NCBI GenBank assembly: GCA_019321725.1
Contig: CM033110.1
Coordinates: 1,334,729 to 1,398,728, forward strand
From: Paulownia fortunei
Taxonomy: Eukaryota; Streptophyta; Magnoliopsida; Lamiales; Paulowniaceae
DNA: 64,000 nucleotides
Direction of reading: 5' to 3'
Numbering within the stretch: position 1 is the first letter of the stretch; every line of letters begins with the position of its first letter. Positions 37,995 to 50,203 of the stretch are shown here, one piece after another. The notes under the pieces were generated by a model, which was not told where the DNA came from, did no database searches, and worked only from the letters and a program-made list of their open reading frames with translations. The position numbers and the translations under genes were made by a program.

Positions 37995-38930
37995 GAAAAC
38001 CATTTTTATCCTTTTTAAAATATTTTAAAGAATCATAATTATTATTGTATATAAATATATACATATACATAATAATATTTATATATGTTCAAATCATTTT
38101 ATCAATTATATATATATATATATATTTATATTTAATTTAAAAATAATATATAATTATATAAAGTAATGATATGACACCACTAATCAGACAAGACATGACA
38201 TCTACACTAAGAACTATATCCTTCAAACTAAAACCAAACATACAACATAATTTCAATATATTTTAATATACTTTTAAACAATAAATCTTTCCTATTATTT
38301 TAAAGGCTTTATATTTTTAGAACATGCAAATGAAAATGATTTTTGTCTCCATTTGCATTTTCAGTTATTCTTTGACGTGGTGAAATAGTTTCATCAAAAT
38401 TATTCTTACAAATGCTCTTAGTATTTTTTATTAGTTTGGTGTTGTATCTCTCCAGCCAACATCTTATACCGAAAACCATTTTCATCCTTTTTAGAATATT
38501 TTAAAAAAAATCATAATCATTATTATATATATATATACACATTTATATTTATATATATTCAAATCATTTTATCAATTATATATATATATATAATTTAAAA
38601 ATAATATATAATTATATAAAATAATGATGTGACATTACTAATCAGACAAGACATGACACCTACAGTAAAAACTGTCTCTCTCAAGCTAAAATCGAACGTA
38701 CATCACAATTTCAATATATTCTATTATATTTTAAATAGTAAATCTTTTCCCATCATTTTAAAGGCTAAAATATTTTAGAACAAGCAAATGAAAATGATTT
38801 TTGTCTCCATTTGAGTTATTCTTTGATGTGGTGAAATAGTTTCATCAAAATTATTCTTACAAATGCTTTTGGTATTTTTGATTAGTTTGGTGCTGTATCT
38901 CTCGAGACAGCCAACATCTTATACCGAAAA
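37995..38930. repeat. Tandem duplication of about 460 bp
   Basis: GAAAACCATTTT starts at 37995, 38471 and 38926, giving units of 476 and 455 bp; the third copy is cut off after about 15 bases. Shared phrases include aatcagacaagacatgacac, atttttgtctccatttg and ttagtttggtg followed by atctctc...ccaacatcttatacc. The copies differ by scattered substitutions and (TA)n length. The array stops about 25 bases before a TATAAATA at 38961. Confidence 0.8.
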
Positions 38931-39590
38931 CCATTTGCATGCTCCAATTTCAGCAGTAGGTATAAATAGTTGAGGCTTCTTGGCAGCTTCAACATTGGTA
39001 ATATGTATGGTGATTCATTCATACCAGCAAAGCTACTTCTGATTCAGAATCAGTGACAGAACAGAGAGAAGTCACTGCTGCAGAGGTGAACTCGGCTGAA
39101 ATATATTTGAGCAGACAATTTCTTCCGATTTCAGGATAGATCTTCAGTTTCTTCCCCTGTCTTGGCAGCCACAACTATACCCTTGTAATGATAATTGCAG
39201 GCAGCCCACCAAAATTTTCTACCCTCACAAATGTATATGAAAAGCCAGCTCAAATATAAACCGGATGGCTATATTAATAAGATTATATTACAGTATAATT
39301 CAGCACTCTTTCATACAATTACCTTGACTGAATACAACTGATTTAGCAAAAACAAGTACACTCTCAGCAAGCAGGCAATATTTACAAAGACATCTGGATA
39401 ACTTCGATTATCTAACCATCTCAATCTTCTACCAGCAAGCACATATCAGGTCTACAAGATAGCTATTTACAAGCAGTAGATCAATATAATGTTTAAAGTT
39501 CCTATGCATATATATTACTATTAGCTACAGACTGCAAGATCATCTCAATTCGTAGCTCATCAACTGTATAGTTATATTTCTAATAAACGT

Positions 39591-41023
39591 TTAGATTTCA
39601 TCGGACCAGTCGCTGATATCAGTCTCATAAAACAAGCCATCAACAATTTGGTCAATAAATGCATCAATGAAGGTGTTGCAGCTGATGGTAAAGATGCGGC
39701 CTACTCTGTTACGGTTGCTGGAAAACCAAGCAAAAATGGCAGCACTAGCTATGGCTGCCAAGCAAACACCCGCAGCTTCCTCAATTCCTTGCAAATCCAT
39801 CTTCCTGAATACTGAATTCCCAGTCACAACCTCCATGCCTACTGTTGCTGCAAATACAATCTGGAAACACAATAGGAAAAATATCGAAAAATTAGTCATT
39901 GCCCAAACAGAACTTTCTTTTGCATTAAATAAGCAAGTATCCTTGCTATATTAACAAGATCTATAATCTTCATTAATTTCTCTCACTCTTACAAAGGCAA
40001 GAAGTTACTTATTAAATGTGTGGAGCATAACAAAGCAAAATCAGTCTTCTCTGGCATTAAAATATTTAGATGTCTACTCTAAAGTACAACTTGTTGACAA
40101 GAAAGGTTGGATTGCCCCGCGACGGAAATCCTGTGGACTAAAAATTACAGTCGAAGCGTGACACTTGAATTGCTGCGTGAACGACTAAATATTTGAGTTG
40201 CTCAATTAGTTAATGCTGTAACTTTTGGCACAACGACTCCGTCCTACATAATCCATGTTTACAAAGCAACACAACACTATTACTTCATCTATAAAAAGTT
40301 CAGGGGGAATATTGCTAAATTATTTCTCAACATCTAATGAGAAGTTTTAAGAAATACCATGATGCTCTTAATATATATATATATTAATTCAAATTATAAG
40401 GGAGGAATATGATTTGAACCTTTAACTTGACCTCATATAGAGGTTAGGCCAAGTATCACATGGTTCTCTTAATTTATAATTTGACACAAGCCCTTTTACC
40501 AAAAAACCTGAAAAATCTTCCTCGACTCGTTTTATCTTTTTACCTTACAAGTTGAACAAAATAATTTTCTATATCAAAGAAATTGAACATAGTTTCGATA
40601 ATACCTAACATATCTAAAACCCCTGTATTCAAATAAGCAAAAACATAATCTTTGTGAAGGAAAAAAAAATCCATCTTAAATTATTTTTTTAAAAAAAGAA
40701 GATGAATAAAAGAAAAAAATAAAAAGAAATATTACCATGGCAAGACGACCAGATATGATCTCAAAATCGTGACTCTTCTTGGAGCTCTCTACATAATCCG
40801 ACAAAATATCAAAGAAACGAGACACTTCATTCTCCCTGTTGGCCCTGATCACCCCTCCACGATCACCCCCAAACGACCTAAGGGTGCAGACCCTCGGCTG
40901 CAGCACGATCTTCCCGTTGCTATCCGGCGGCGTCTCCACCACTTTCAGCTTCTGAAACTCCGGAACCGCCGGTTTCTCCGCCCTGAGCTGACAGAAAACC
41001 GGCCGCGCAGCACCCAGGGCCAT
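39591..41023 (-). CDS. SEP2: Stress enhanced protein 2 (LHC-like, thylakoid)
   Basis: Two exons, 41023-40736 and 39860-39591, join in phase 0 across an 875-bp GT-AG intron and encode 185 residues. The first ~60 residues look like a plastid transit peptide. Helix one contains E88-x-x-x-GR-x-AM (EIISGRLAM), the chlorophyll-binding signature of the LHC superfamily, running into IVFAATVGMEVVTG. Helix two is the strongly conserved GIEEAAGVCLAAIASAAIFAWF (residues 121-142), followed by RNRVGRIFT and the C-terminal DQIVDGLFYET...DWSDE. This is the Arabidopsis SEP2 (At2g21970) pattern: a two-helix thylakoid protein induced by high light and thought to bind pigments in photoprotection. The ATG at 41023 is the first in frame. 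A SINE-like stretch lies in the intron. Confidence 0.92.
40400..40475 (-). mobile_element. SINE-like stretch in the SEP2 intron
   Basis: On the minus strand TGATACTTGGCCTAACC (A-box-like) precedes GGTTCAAATC (B-box-like, complement of 40411-40420). The ends are undefined; recognition is weak. Confidence 0.35.
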
Positions 41024-41269
41024 GAGAATCTTGGTGATGATTCAGGTGTGTGAGTGGGTTTTTCTTTTTTCTTGTAGGAATCTGGGTATTTTGTGGGTTG
41101 TTTGGTGGTGAGTAAAGGGTCCACGTCGAAGAAAAGTTTCCCACGAGGGCGGTGGCGTGGTGATTGGTGGTGGGTTTTGGCTGATCGACGTGGAGCTTCA
41201 GTTGTTCGTTAACGTTGTTTTCCTTGGAGGTACCGAGAATTGAATGTCTGGTGGTGTATTTTTCCATGA

Positions 41270-43815
41270 AAAGTGGTGGGCTTTAAGGAATGTTCTGGTA
41301 ACCAGGAGTGTCCCACAACGCCTCATGCACTCTAGTTCGAGTAATTTGATTTAATAATCGAGTGATTTGATATGAGCTCAAATATTTTTATATTTTTTAT
41401 ACATATTTATTATTTTTATTAGAATTCAACTTTTAATGTTATTGAATGAAATTTTTTATTTAAATTTAATTTATTAAATTTAATAAGCTCAAAAACATAC
41501 TTCGAATTAAGTATTTAAATAATTTAATTTATTTTTTAAGCATACCCATAAATAGTAACATGATTGATAGTAGTATATCTAAAATTAAATATTTAGTTGG
41601 TTCTATTAATTTAATTTAGTTTATTAAAATATTTTAATCATGCTAAATAACATAATGAGTGTTATCATGTGAAAGGTTCATGAATTATTATATCCAAAAG
41701 TGAGTGTAACGAACTAAGTTAAAAAATTAAATGATTTGACTTTATTTCATTTGGGGAGAGATAGTTCGAATACTTTATTTCAAGATACTTTATCTATTTC
41801 AGTAATATTAATATACGCGTATTGAATATATATCAATGATATCTTTAAATACATTTAATGTGTATAATTGATGTTGGAATAGAAAATAAAGAGGATCCGA
41901 CTTGGTGGAGAAAGGGGGTAAATGTTCATTTTTTATTTTTTTTTGACGTCTACAAATTATGTATATTTTTTATAATGATATGATATTATTTTTCTAATAC
42001 ATTTTTATTTTTTAAATAAAATTAAATATTTTAAACTATTTGTCCTCTAAAATATATTTCTCCTTCCTAAAAACATTTTCAAAACATTATAATCACTACA
42101 TTCATAAAAATATGTCAAAATAAAATCAAATATACTCACAATCTCCAACACATTTTTCTAAAATATTTTTCTCCACTCACTTCAAAATATATCGAAACAC
42201 TACCTAAGTTTCTATACATAAACACCATCCCAATTAACAAATAATGTGATATTACTAACTTTCGATTATTATTTTTGAGAAAAAATTTGCAAAAATAATA
42301 AAAAAATTCACTTTTTTTAATTTCTATCTAAAATTTGTATTAAATTCAAAATGAGGCATTTAAATTATGAACGGAATGATCTTTTTTTTTTTTTTGTCTT
42401 TTCTATTCTGAAAATATGAACATTGAAGGATTGGTCTCATAGTGCACTCAAATCGGCAATTATCATCAGCACCCCATTTAAAGACTCAAATAAGTCTTTC
42501 AGTTGGAATGGCAATAATTTGTTCTTATTGTTTCTTGAAATCACTTATTTACATGTACCACTAAATTGTCGCGATTTTTTATATTTTTTTTAAATTTCGT
42601 ACATAAAAATAAGGTTGGTATATAGGGTTTGTTTTAGCAAAACTAAGAACTCACAAATTTTAGAATATCATGATTATTCTTTATGTGAGATCCAACGTGT
42701 TGGATCCTTGTATGTATTCCATAGAGACAAATATAATACGAGTTTGAAGACTTGTAGAATTAAATTTGATGGTCTAGATTTATATGGAAGTGAGTATCTA
42801 TATTGATTTTGACAATTAGTGCTAAAATTATTATGGGGCTTCATTCAATTGGAAGCTTAATATATATATATATATATATATTGATGATCTAGGTTGGATC
42901 GAGTGTGAAAATCCCAAACAATCAAATCACATACCACATCAATAAATTGTAAATTTTACTGCTTACATGACAATAATTCAAATTATTTAGTATTTCACAC
43001 TCAATCTATATAAGAATTTTCCACGTATCTTGTGTCAAGATGGCTATGTATTTCATATTTAGATTAAATATATGATGTAAAATTACAAAAGTGTCCCTGC
43101 ACATCTAGTGGTAGGGAAGTGTTTCACGAACATGAACTAGGAAATCAAGGAGAAAAGTGACCATACGCAATAATAACATCCAACTATTGAGAAAATGGAA
43201 CATGCCAAACAATAACATCCATTGAGCAACTTCTTGGCAAACAAAATGAAAATCAATTTTAGTATGCTTTCTACAAGAGTATGAAACATGAGATTCATGG
43301 TCACGTAAATTGCACGCTCATTGTCAAATTGAATGACATCTATGAAAACATCCAAATCTCAGAATAAATAAATTTAATAAGCCATAAATATATATATTTT
43401 TAAATATACATTTGTCTGTATTGATAAAATATAATACGTGATGTTACACCAAATTAAAATAAAGACCTGAATGCTCGAATGCTATGTATACAAGAGGAAA
43501 ATACAGTTTTGCCATTCATCTCATATTCAGAAAACCTATGGTGCAATAATCCAAAGAATAACAAAAAAAAATTCTAAAGAATTCAAATTCAAACCCCCCC
43601 CCCTACCCCACCCCCTTCAATCTCGATCACATCTCATCATGATTATGGACTTAAAAAGTAAAAGTGACTTCAAATCAATGTGAATTATCACCTCTATCCA
43701 CAATTTCTTTTCTTGAAAGCCCTGCTCATCAAATTCCAGGGCCTGGCAGAAATAAAGTTCATCATCCATGGACACATATCCAAGAACCAGTCCCGCCCAC
43801 ATGTTCATCGATCGA
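41270..43815. other. Intergenic region between SEP2 and the MIZ1-like gene
   Basis: AT-rich without a recognised host gene. It holds a (TA)n run near 42861-42881, a Copia-type fragment at 43137-43355 and a C-run near 43596-43616, close to the MIZ1-like 3' end. Confidence 0.6.
43137..43355 (-). pseudogene. Ty1/Copia RNase H fragment
   Basis: On the minus strand the frame reads FDNERAIYVTMNLMFHTLVE followed by SILKLIFILFAKKLLNG, which follows the Copia polyprotein C-terminal pattern of a C-DNQ-A-A-I-x-I-A-x-N-P-V-F-H-E-R-T-K-H-I core with many substitutions. It is short and isolated, with no LTRs seen. Confidence 0.5.
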
Positions 43816-44504
43816 TCATACCCTTACAAAGAAAATACTCAATTCAGGTCCATTGTTTCCATCAGGGCTCAACATGTAGAGGGTCTCCGAATCCTTCGAC
43901 CCCACCACCCGATCAAAATGAGCCCGCATGTACGCAATCTCCCCGTCGGGGCCCTCCACCTCCGACCGCCCTGGAAGCACTCCGGCCCCCATCGACACCG
44001 CCTTCAGCACCTCCATCACGTGCAAATCCTCCTCGTTCGCCTCCCGTTTCACCCCGTACCCAATCTTCTTCCCGTTGCAGTACATCGTCCACAGCGGCTC
44101 TTCCAGCAACTCAGTCTTGTCTTTCTCCGCCCGCTTCTCGCATTCCAGGGCGATTCTCACCATGCCGAGGCTCATTTCCTTCTGCAGAACGTGGGTCTGC
44201 ATGGCCAGCTCCACCACCACCGTCGGCAGGGTTCGAGAGTTCTCCTGAATCGAGAGGCTGACCCGGCCTTTCCGGTATCCGAATAGCGTGCCGGTGATGC
44301 GGGCGCCGGCGACGACTTTGTTGTCGGGGAGGCGGCCGCCGGGTAGGGAGGGGAGTTTGCAGGCGGGGTTATGATTGGGAATGATCGGAAGACGTTCCGA
44401 AATACGCGGAATACTTTGACGGGCTTGTTTTTCTTCTTGGTGGAAGGCTGCACGAGGGTCAGAGCCGTCGGCGGAGGAGTGGATGGCCGCGCAGGATCTC
44501 CCAT
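43816..44504 (-). pseudogene. MIZU-KUSSEI1-like (DUF617) gene with one-base deletion
   Basis: The start is ATG at 44504 and the stop TGA at 43816-43818; no intron, as usual for this family. The N-terminal frame gives a basic stretch and KVFRVFRNVFRSFPIITP; the rest of the domain is in the next frame: CKLPSLPGG, GTLFGYRKGRVS, then VVELAMQTHVLQKEM, LEEPLWTMYCNGKKIGYG and the C-terminal ELSIFFVRV. The two frames meet at the C-rich AACCCCGCCT (44361-44370 on the plus strand), where one base is missing relative to the family. With that base the protein would be 229 residues, a normal length. MIZ1 acts in root hydrotropism at the ER; relatives such as At2g21990 are uncharacterised. The rest of the gene is free of stops, so either the loss is recent or it is a sequencing error in a GC-rich run. 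A TATA-like ATATAAGAG lies near 44672-44680. Confidence 0.87.
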
Positions 44505-45634
44505 CACCGGATTAGCAACGGGAGAATGATGCCAACCATGAGACGAACAATGCGGGTTTTTTGTGTGAGAAAAAGAGAGAGAAACAGGCGATCGGTTGCT
44601 GGAAAATCAGGCGGTGGGTGGCTGAGGTTGAAGACGATGGAAAATGTGGTGGTGGAGATTGAGGGAATGGCTCTTATATGGAAAATGAGAAAACAAGAAA
44701 AGTGGGCAATGGCTCTGAATTTCCATGAATCTTTTTCTTTTTCTTTTTTCTTTTTCTTTTTTATTTATTTATCTTGATTTTGTGGAAGAAGGCTTCCGAG
44801 GTATTCGGAACTATAATTATGGGACAATTCCAAATCTAGGAAAGTTTATCTTCATTGGGAGAGATTAATATGTATATTTCTGCACAAATTATTTTTTGCA
44901 TAATCAACCAATGAAAAAAATTAATGTACACTCCAAGTACAAGATTTACATTTGTCAGCTGAAAATAGTTCACACTTTAAGAGAAATAATTAATCATAAA
45001 ATAAATTAGCTTGTATTTATTATATGAGTAATTGAGTTCGGCCAAATTAAACATGGATCAATTTTTTTATAGAGCGTAATGATTTTGGGCAACAATGATT
45101 CTTTTTGGCAGTTTTTTTATAATCAAAATCGTGATTAAATTAATTTTATTGTCTATTAGTAATTTAATTGATTAGATTAGTTTCAATTGATCAAACCTAC
45201 TCATCCGTCGGTCCGACCGATCTGATGAAATTGACTATAATCTTTTAATTATATTATATAAAATAATAATATAATATACTAATTGTTATGTACAAGATAA
45301 AAAAATATAAAATAATCAACTAAAAAATACATATAACAAAGTTTAAAATCCAAATAACAATATACATCTAACAAAATACTAAGTTTAAAATTAAAAAAAA
45401 AAACAAAATAAAAAAACAAAAAAAATACAAAAAAAATAAAAATGGTTCTGGCCGGTTTAATCAATTTTTTGCCCAATTTAACCGAATTTATGATATTTTG
45501 CTCCCAATCGAATAAGACCGACTACTAATTTACAGTTGGACTAACCGAACCGATCAATCTAGTCCGACTTTAAAAGCATCGCTTTTTGGTATTAACTAAT
45601 TGTTAATACTACATCAAATCCTTATCATCATGCA

Positions 45635-45675
45635 ACCCTCTCCCTCTCCCTCTCCCTCTCCCTCTCCCTCTCCCT
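45635..45675. repeat. (CCCTCT)n microsatellite
   Basis: About six to seven hexamer units of CCCTCT, perfect by eye. The purine-rich complement could form triplex or G-rich structure. Confidence 0.85.
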
Positions 45676-46488
45676 TTAAACCTATATAATGGACAATTTT
45701 TATGTATATGGAGTGTTTTCCTATCTAAAATTGATGCATAATAGCCATGTGGATAACCATTAGATCAATATTTGGACAATATTCTTGAATTCATTGGTGC
45801 AATAAAAACCCATGGACTCCTAGTACTGAAATAAGTAGAAAAAGAAATTTGATCATTTACAAGATAAATTTTCTATTGCAATGGAATCTAGTAATGACAT
45901 TGTCAAAATTTTGAAGTGATTTTGACCTTTTGGATTAGGTGCATTATATATCGCCATGTAATTCTTGCTTCTTAAACAAACAAGGTTGTTAAATTGGCAT
46001 TAAATTGACCAAAGTGCATGTCAAACAAGAAAGCTTTTTGGTGAAATTATATAAGTGTGCATGCTATTTTTCAAATATAATAATACCTTAGGAAAATGTG
46101 ATTCGAAAACATGAATATATTTCAAAAAGCTTAAAAAAAAAAACAAAAAAAAAAAAACAAGTGTAGAGACAGAATTCATAGCAATATCCAGAAAGATAGA
46201 TAACTTTTGTGCCTAATGCGAATTATTAGTGTTTTACTAATTAAAATTTAAGTCCACTAATCTTGGATTCTTTAAGCTGATTTCATAATATTCCATTAAC
46301 CTGAGCTTCTCCAAATTGGACAATATGAGTACTCAGTACCAAACACTTTTACTTTATATCCAGGCTTCATTTACATAAAAAGCGAAATCTTTAACTCAAG
46401 AGCATAAATGAAATATTTTTCCCTTGGTAAATTCAGAATCCTACCCACATGCCAGTTTGAATTTTTTATTGTTATTTTGTTATCAAAC

Positions 46489-46615
46489 GTGCACACCATG
46501 TGTATAATAATATTTTTTTAAATATATATTTAAAATTAATTATATGTACACACCATGTGTATAACAATATTTTTTTAAATATATATTTAAAATTAATTAT
46601 ATATACATGGTGCAC
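46489..46615. mobile_element. MITE-like element with internal 57-bp tandem repeat
   Basis: GTGCACACCATGTGTATA from 46489 is mirrored by TATATACATGGTGCAC to 46615. Inside, ACACCATGTGTATAA plus AT-rich sequence (46493-46549) is repeated almost exactly from 46550. The inverted ends and small size suggest a MITE; no target duplication was identified. Confidence 0.5.
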
Positions 46616-49600
46616 ATTAGTGATAGACAATACAAGATACAACACAATATTGCAATTGAAAATCCTAGGATGTTCATTCGGTATTACTGCAATGATATAC
46701 CAAAATATCATACCAAATATTGAACTCGATTAATTGATTCGAATATTGAACTCGATTAATTGATTTAGTTTGGTAATTACCGAATTTGTTTTTGTATTTT
46801 GGTTCGGTATTTTAGTAAACAATTTTTTTCAAAAATAAGAAATATTTAAAAAATTAAATATTAAAATTATATTTATATATTTTCAGTTTTTTATTTTTAT
46901 TTTTGGCAAGTAAGAAAAATAAAAAATAGTATAAAAATAAATAATAAATGTAAAATATATACATAAAAATAAAATATCAAAATATATAAAAAAAATTATT
47001 CAATATTCGGTATAGTTCGGTAAATCGAAATTGAACCAAATACCAATTTTTTTAAAAAACTTAAAACCAAATATCGAATTGAATTTTCGATTTGATTTCG
47101 TCATGTACTCAATTTTTAATTTTGGTTCGATCAATTTATCAAATTATGATCACCCTTAAAAAAAAAATCCAAACGGCTCACATACGACTTTGGTTCATTA
47201 GATTACATATTATAATATCACTATTTCAATTTTATGATATCATCTTTTATACATTTAACAGGTTACAGATCCATTTAAATAGTACTGAAGTAACTTATTT
47301 GAATTCCATTAATAATTAATGTTTTCAGACCTAATATTGATGGTTTATCTTTTTGTAATAAGAAACCATGAAGAGGGGTTTTTGGAAAGTACTAAAGTTG
47401 GTAGCAAATTTAGAAAACAAAAAATATAATTGTAGATACAGATTTCTTTCCTTAATGAATTATGTAAGCTACAATAAAAGAAGCTGGAGAACATGTTTAT
47501 CATACGTGTCTGCCAATATTTATGTAAGGTTTTTATTTTTTTTTATTGTGGGAAATGATGGGAGTATCCTTTTAGGTCATGTATTTTGTTGTATCCAACT
47601 CCATGGAATCAAATACTTACCCTAAGCTATTACCGGAGTGATTGCTTGGCATTTTATACTGAAGAAATACTATATTTTTATTTAAAAAAAAGTAAAATAA
47701 AATAATTTTAGAGAAAGGAAAACGATAAAAATGTATTTAAATAAAAATATAAATAATTATTGCAGCTTGTCCTTCTTCGCCAAGGCCAAAGTCAAACCAT
47801 GCTCTCTTCAATGAGAGTATGTAAGGTGAAAAAAGTGGCTCCATATTAGAGAGATTTATATAGGAGAATTTTTCTTAACGGATATAGAAATAAGGATTTG
47901 TGTTTGAGGATGGATAGAGGTGACGAGAGTATGACATATCATATTTGGATATAAATATATTTTTTAAATTAAAAGTATTATTTCAATAATTATTTTGGGA
48001 AAAACTCATGCACAAATACTTGTTTGTGGGAAAAAATATATTTTAAAATGAATTTCTTTAAAAAAGATTACAATCAATTAGTGGTCTATATATCTTTTGT
48101 AAGTTAAAAAAGAAAAAGAAAAGTAAAGTTATAGTCAAGTCATGCATATGACTCTATTCTCTTATATTGATGAGTAAAACTTACTCATCAGTTTCATACT
48201 TAATTTAGGTAGAGAAATGTGTCTAAGAAACTTTTTGGGTTTTTTTTTTTTTCATTTGATCATATTCATAGATTTTCTCACCCCACTCCCACAGCCCCCC
48301 ACCCCCCAAACAACAAAAAAAAGAAAAAGAAAAAAGTCTACATATTAGATAATTGAAATTTAAGTTGAGAAAAGAAAAAGTTTAAAAAATGAGGTCTTAA
48401 AATTATCAATTGAAATGCAATTGCTATATTTGTTAAAATATGTAAATGCAAAAGAATTATGGATTTGTTATTTTCTTGTTCATCTTGAATGTGTCACTTT
48501 GGAGTGCTTCAAAAACCAATCTAAGTCCAAATAAGCCCAATTTTGATTTGGGCTTGTAAAATTCAACCCAACCTAACTAGAAATTGTTATTATTTTCAAA
48601 GTCAAAGGAAAAAAAAGGTACAAAAAAGATTATGGACAAAATTGATGTAATTGCACAGTCCCACTATGTCTTGTTGATGACCCACCCTTACACGTTTTGG
48701 GTTCAAGTTTTATTTAATATTGTTGTCAGTCTATTTGTATAATAGTTTTTTTAGTTAGTATTATATATCTTATAATGTTATTTTTCATACTTATAAAATA
48801 ATTTAAATTTTAAATATATGCATTCAACTGTTCTCTTTAAAAGTGGAGAAAATTGATTCAATTGAATTACCAACTAGACCCAAGTGTATAAGTATTTTTT
48901 TTTAAAGTTTTGTTAATATAGTAGTATTTGTTAATTTAATGATCCTCTATCTTAATCTGAAAGCCCAGTTGATTGTTGTATAAAGTTAAAAAAAAAAATA
49001 AAAAATCTTTGAATAATTTAGAAGTTATTGGATGATTTTAATATCATAAAATTTTATAATATGAGTATTTAGATAATAATAATTACTAGTATATAACTTT
49101 AAATTTTAAATATTACATAAAAAATTTCAAGGTGACCAACTGCTTTTTGACTCAGCTAGCATTTAACTGTAGAACACATCTAATACTCATGTTTTTCATT
49201 GAAAAAACTTATTTTGGTATGCGAAATTTTTAATTAATATCAAATTGATACATGAATTTTATAAATAATCTATTTAGTACTTGAACTTTCCCTTAAGTAT
49301 TAAACTGGTATAAAAGATCCATTTACTTTGTTTGTGCTGTATTTTATTCTCATGCTTGGTTTCAATAAGACTTATTTAATAAAACAAAATGTCCCAAAAC
49401 ATTAAAATATGAAAAGATTAAAAAGTTTGTCTCAGAAAAAATGTCCCAAATTCTCAATTAGGGTTAAAATTCCACCTCATGCATTTAATTTTAAAAATTA
49501 TTGTTCTCCCTCTAATTAAAATTTAATTTCAACCTATTTGTTAATTATAAAGTTGTATACTATGACCCGACTTTGATGAGTCAATATAGCTTGTTGAAAA

Positions 49601-50203
49601 ATATATTGTAATTATAACTTTGTTGATCATGAGTTTGAATAACTCGTAATGGAGTTGGAGAATCAGTTAATATTTTTATTTATTTTATAACTTTGAATTT
49701 ACATTATTAATGTAAGAATATTTAATCTAATTGAATGAAATATGATGTGAAAATTGAATGGAGAATTAAAATTAAAATAGAATTTGCAAGGATTTTGCCA
49801 ACGTAAGAATTTTGGATGAAAAATTAGATAATTTCACCACAAAAAATACTAAATTGACATTTCTGACAAAACTAAGTACCCATTAAAGAATATCTAAAAT
49901 CTCATGTACCTACTTCGTATTAAAAATAAATTCTGGGTCCCAAAATAATCTCATTTTTTAATTGAAGTTAACGTCCCTTTTTCTATATTTGGTCGGCATT
50001 GGCGACAGTTTTCCAAGCCGTCTCCTCCCCTTCACAATCACAAAGTACTCGCACTCTCAAATCCTCTTCTTCTCCACTTCTCCTCCATTTTCTATACCTT
50101 TTCTTAATCAAACCCCATTTTTTCTTTCTTTTTCTCTTTAATTTTGCCTTCTCTGAACTGTATATGTAAGTAAAAGAAGTGTTGGAGTTGTGTAGCAGAA
50201 GAA

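Larger units (their letters stand above)
44700..50203. other. Intergenic region between MIZ1-like gene and 157-residue membrane protein
   Basis: AT-rich, no recognised gene. It contains CT-runs next to the MIZ1-like promoter (44737-44760), a (CCCTCT)n microsatellite at 45635-45675, a MITE-like 127-bp element with an internal 57-bp tandem repeat at 46489-46615, a small duplication of about 23 bases near 46719-46765, and a segment at 46960-47130 related to repeats inside the Helitron. Confidence 0.6.

Noticed and set aside
43680..44286. Long plus-strand open frames of 193 and 172 codons
   Set aside because: They are antisense shadows of the GC-rich MIZ1-like coding region, with Pro/Ser/Arg-rich composition and no family match.
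47368..47625. 85-codon plus-strand frame as a gene
   Set aside because: No domain or compositional sign of coding, no neighbours in frame; chance in AT-rich sequence.
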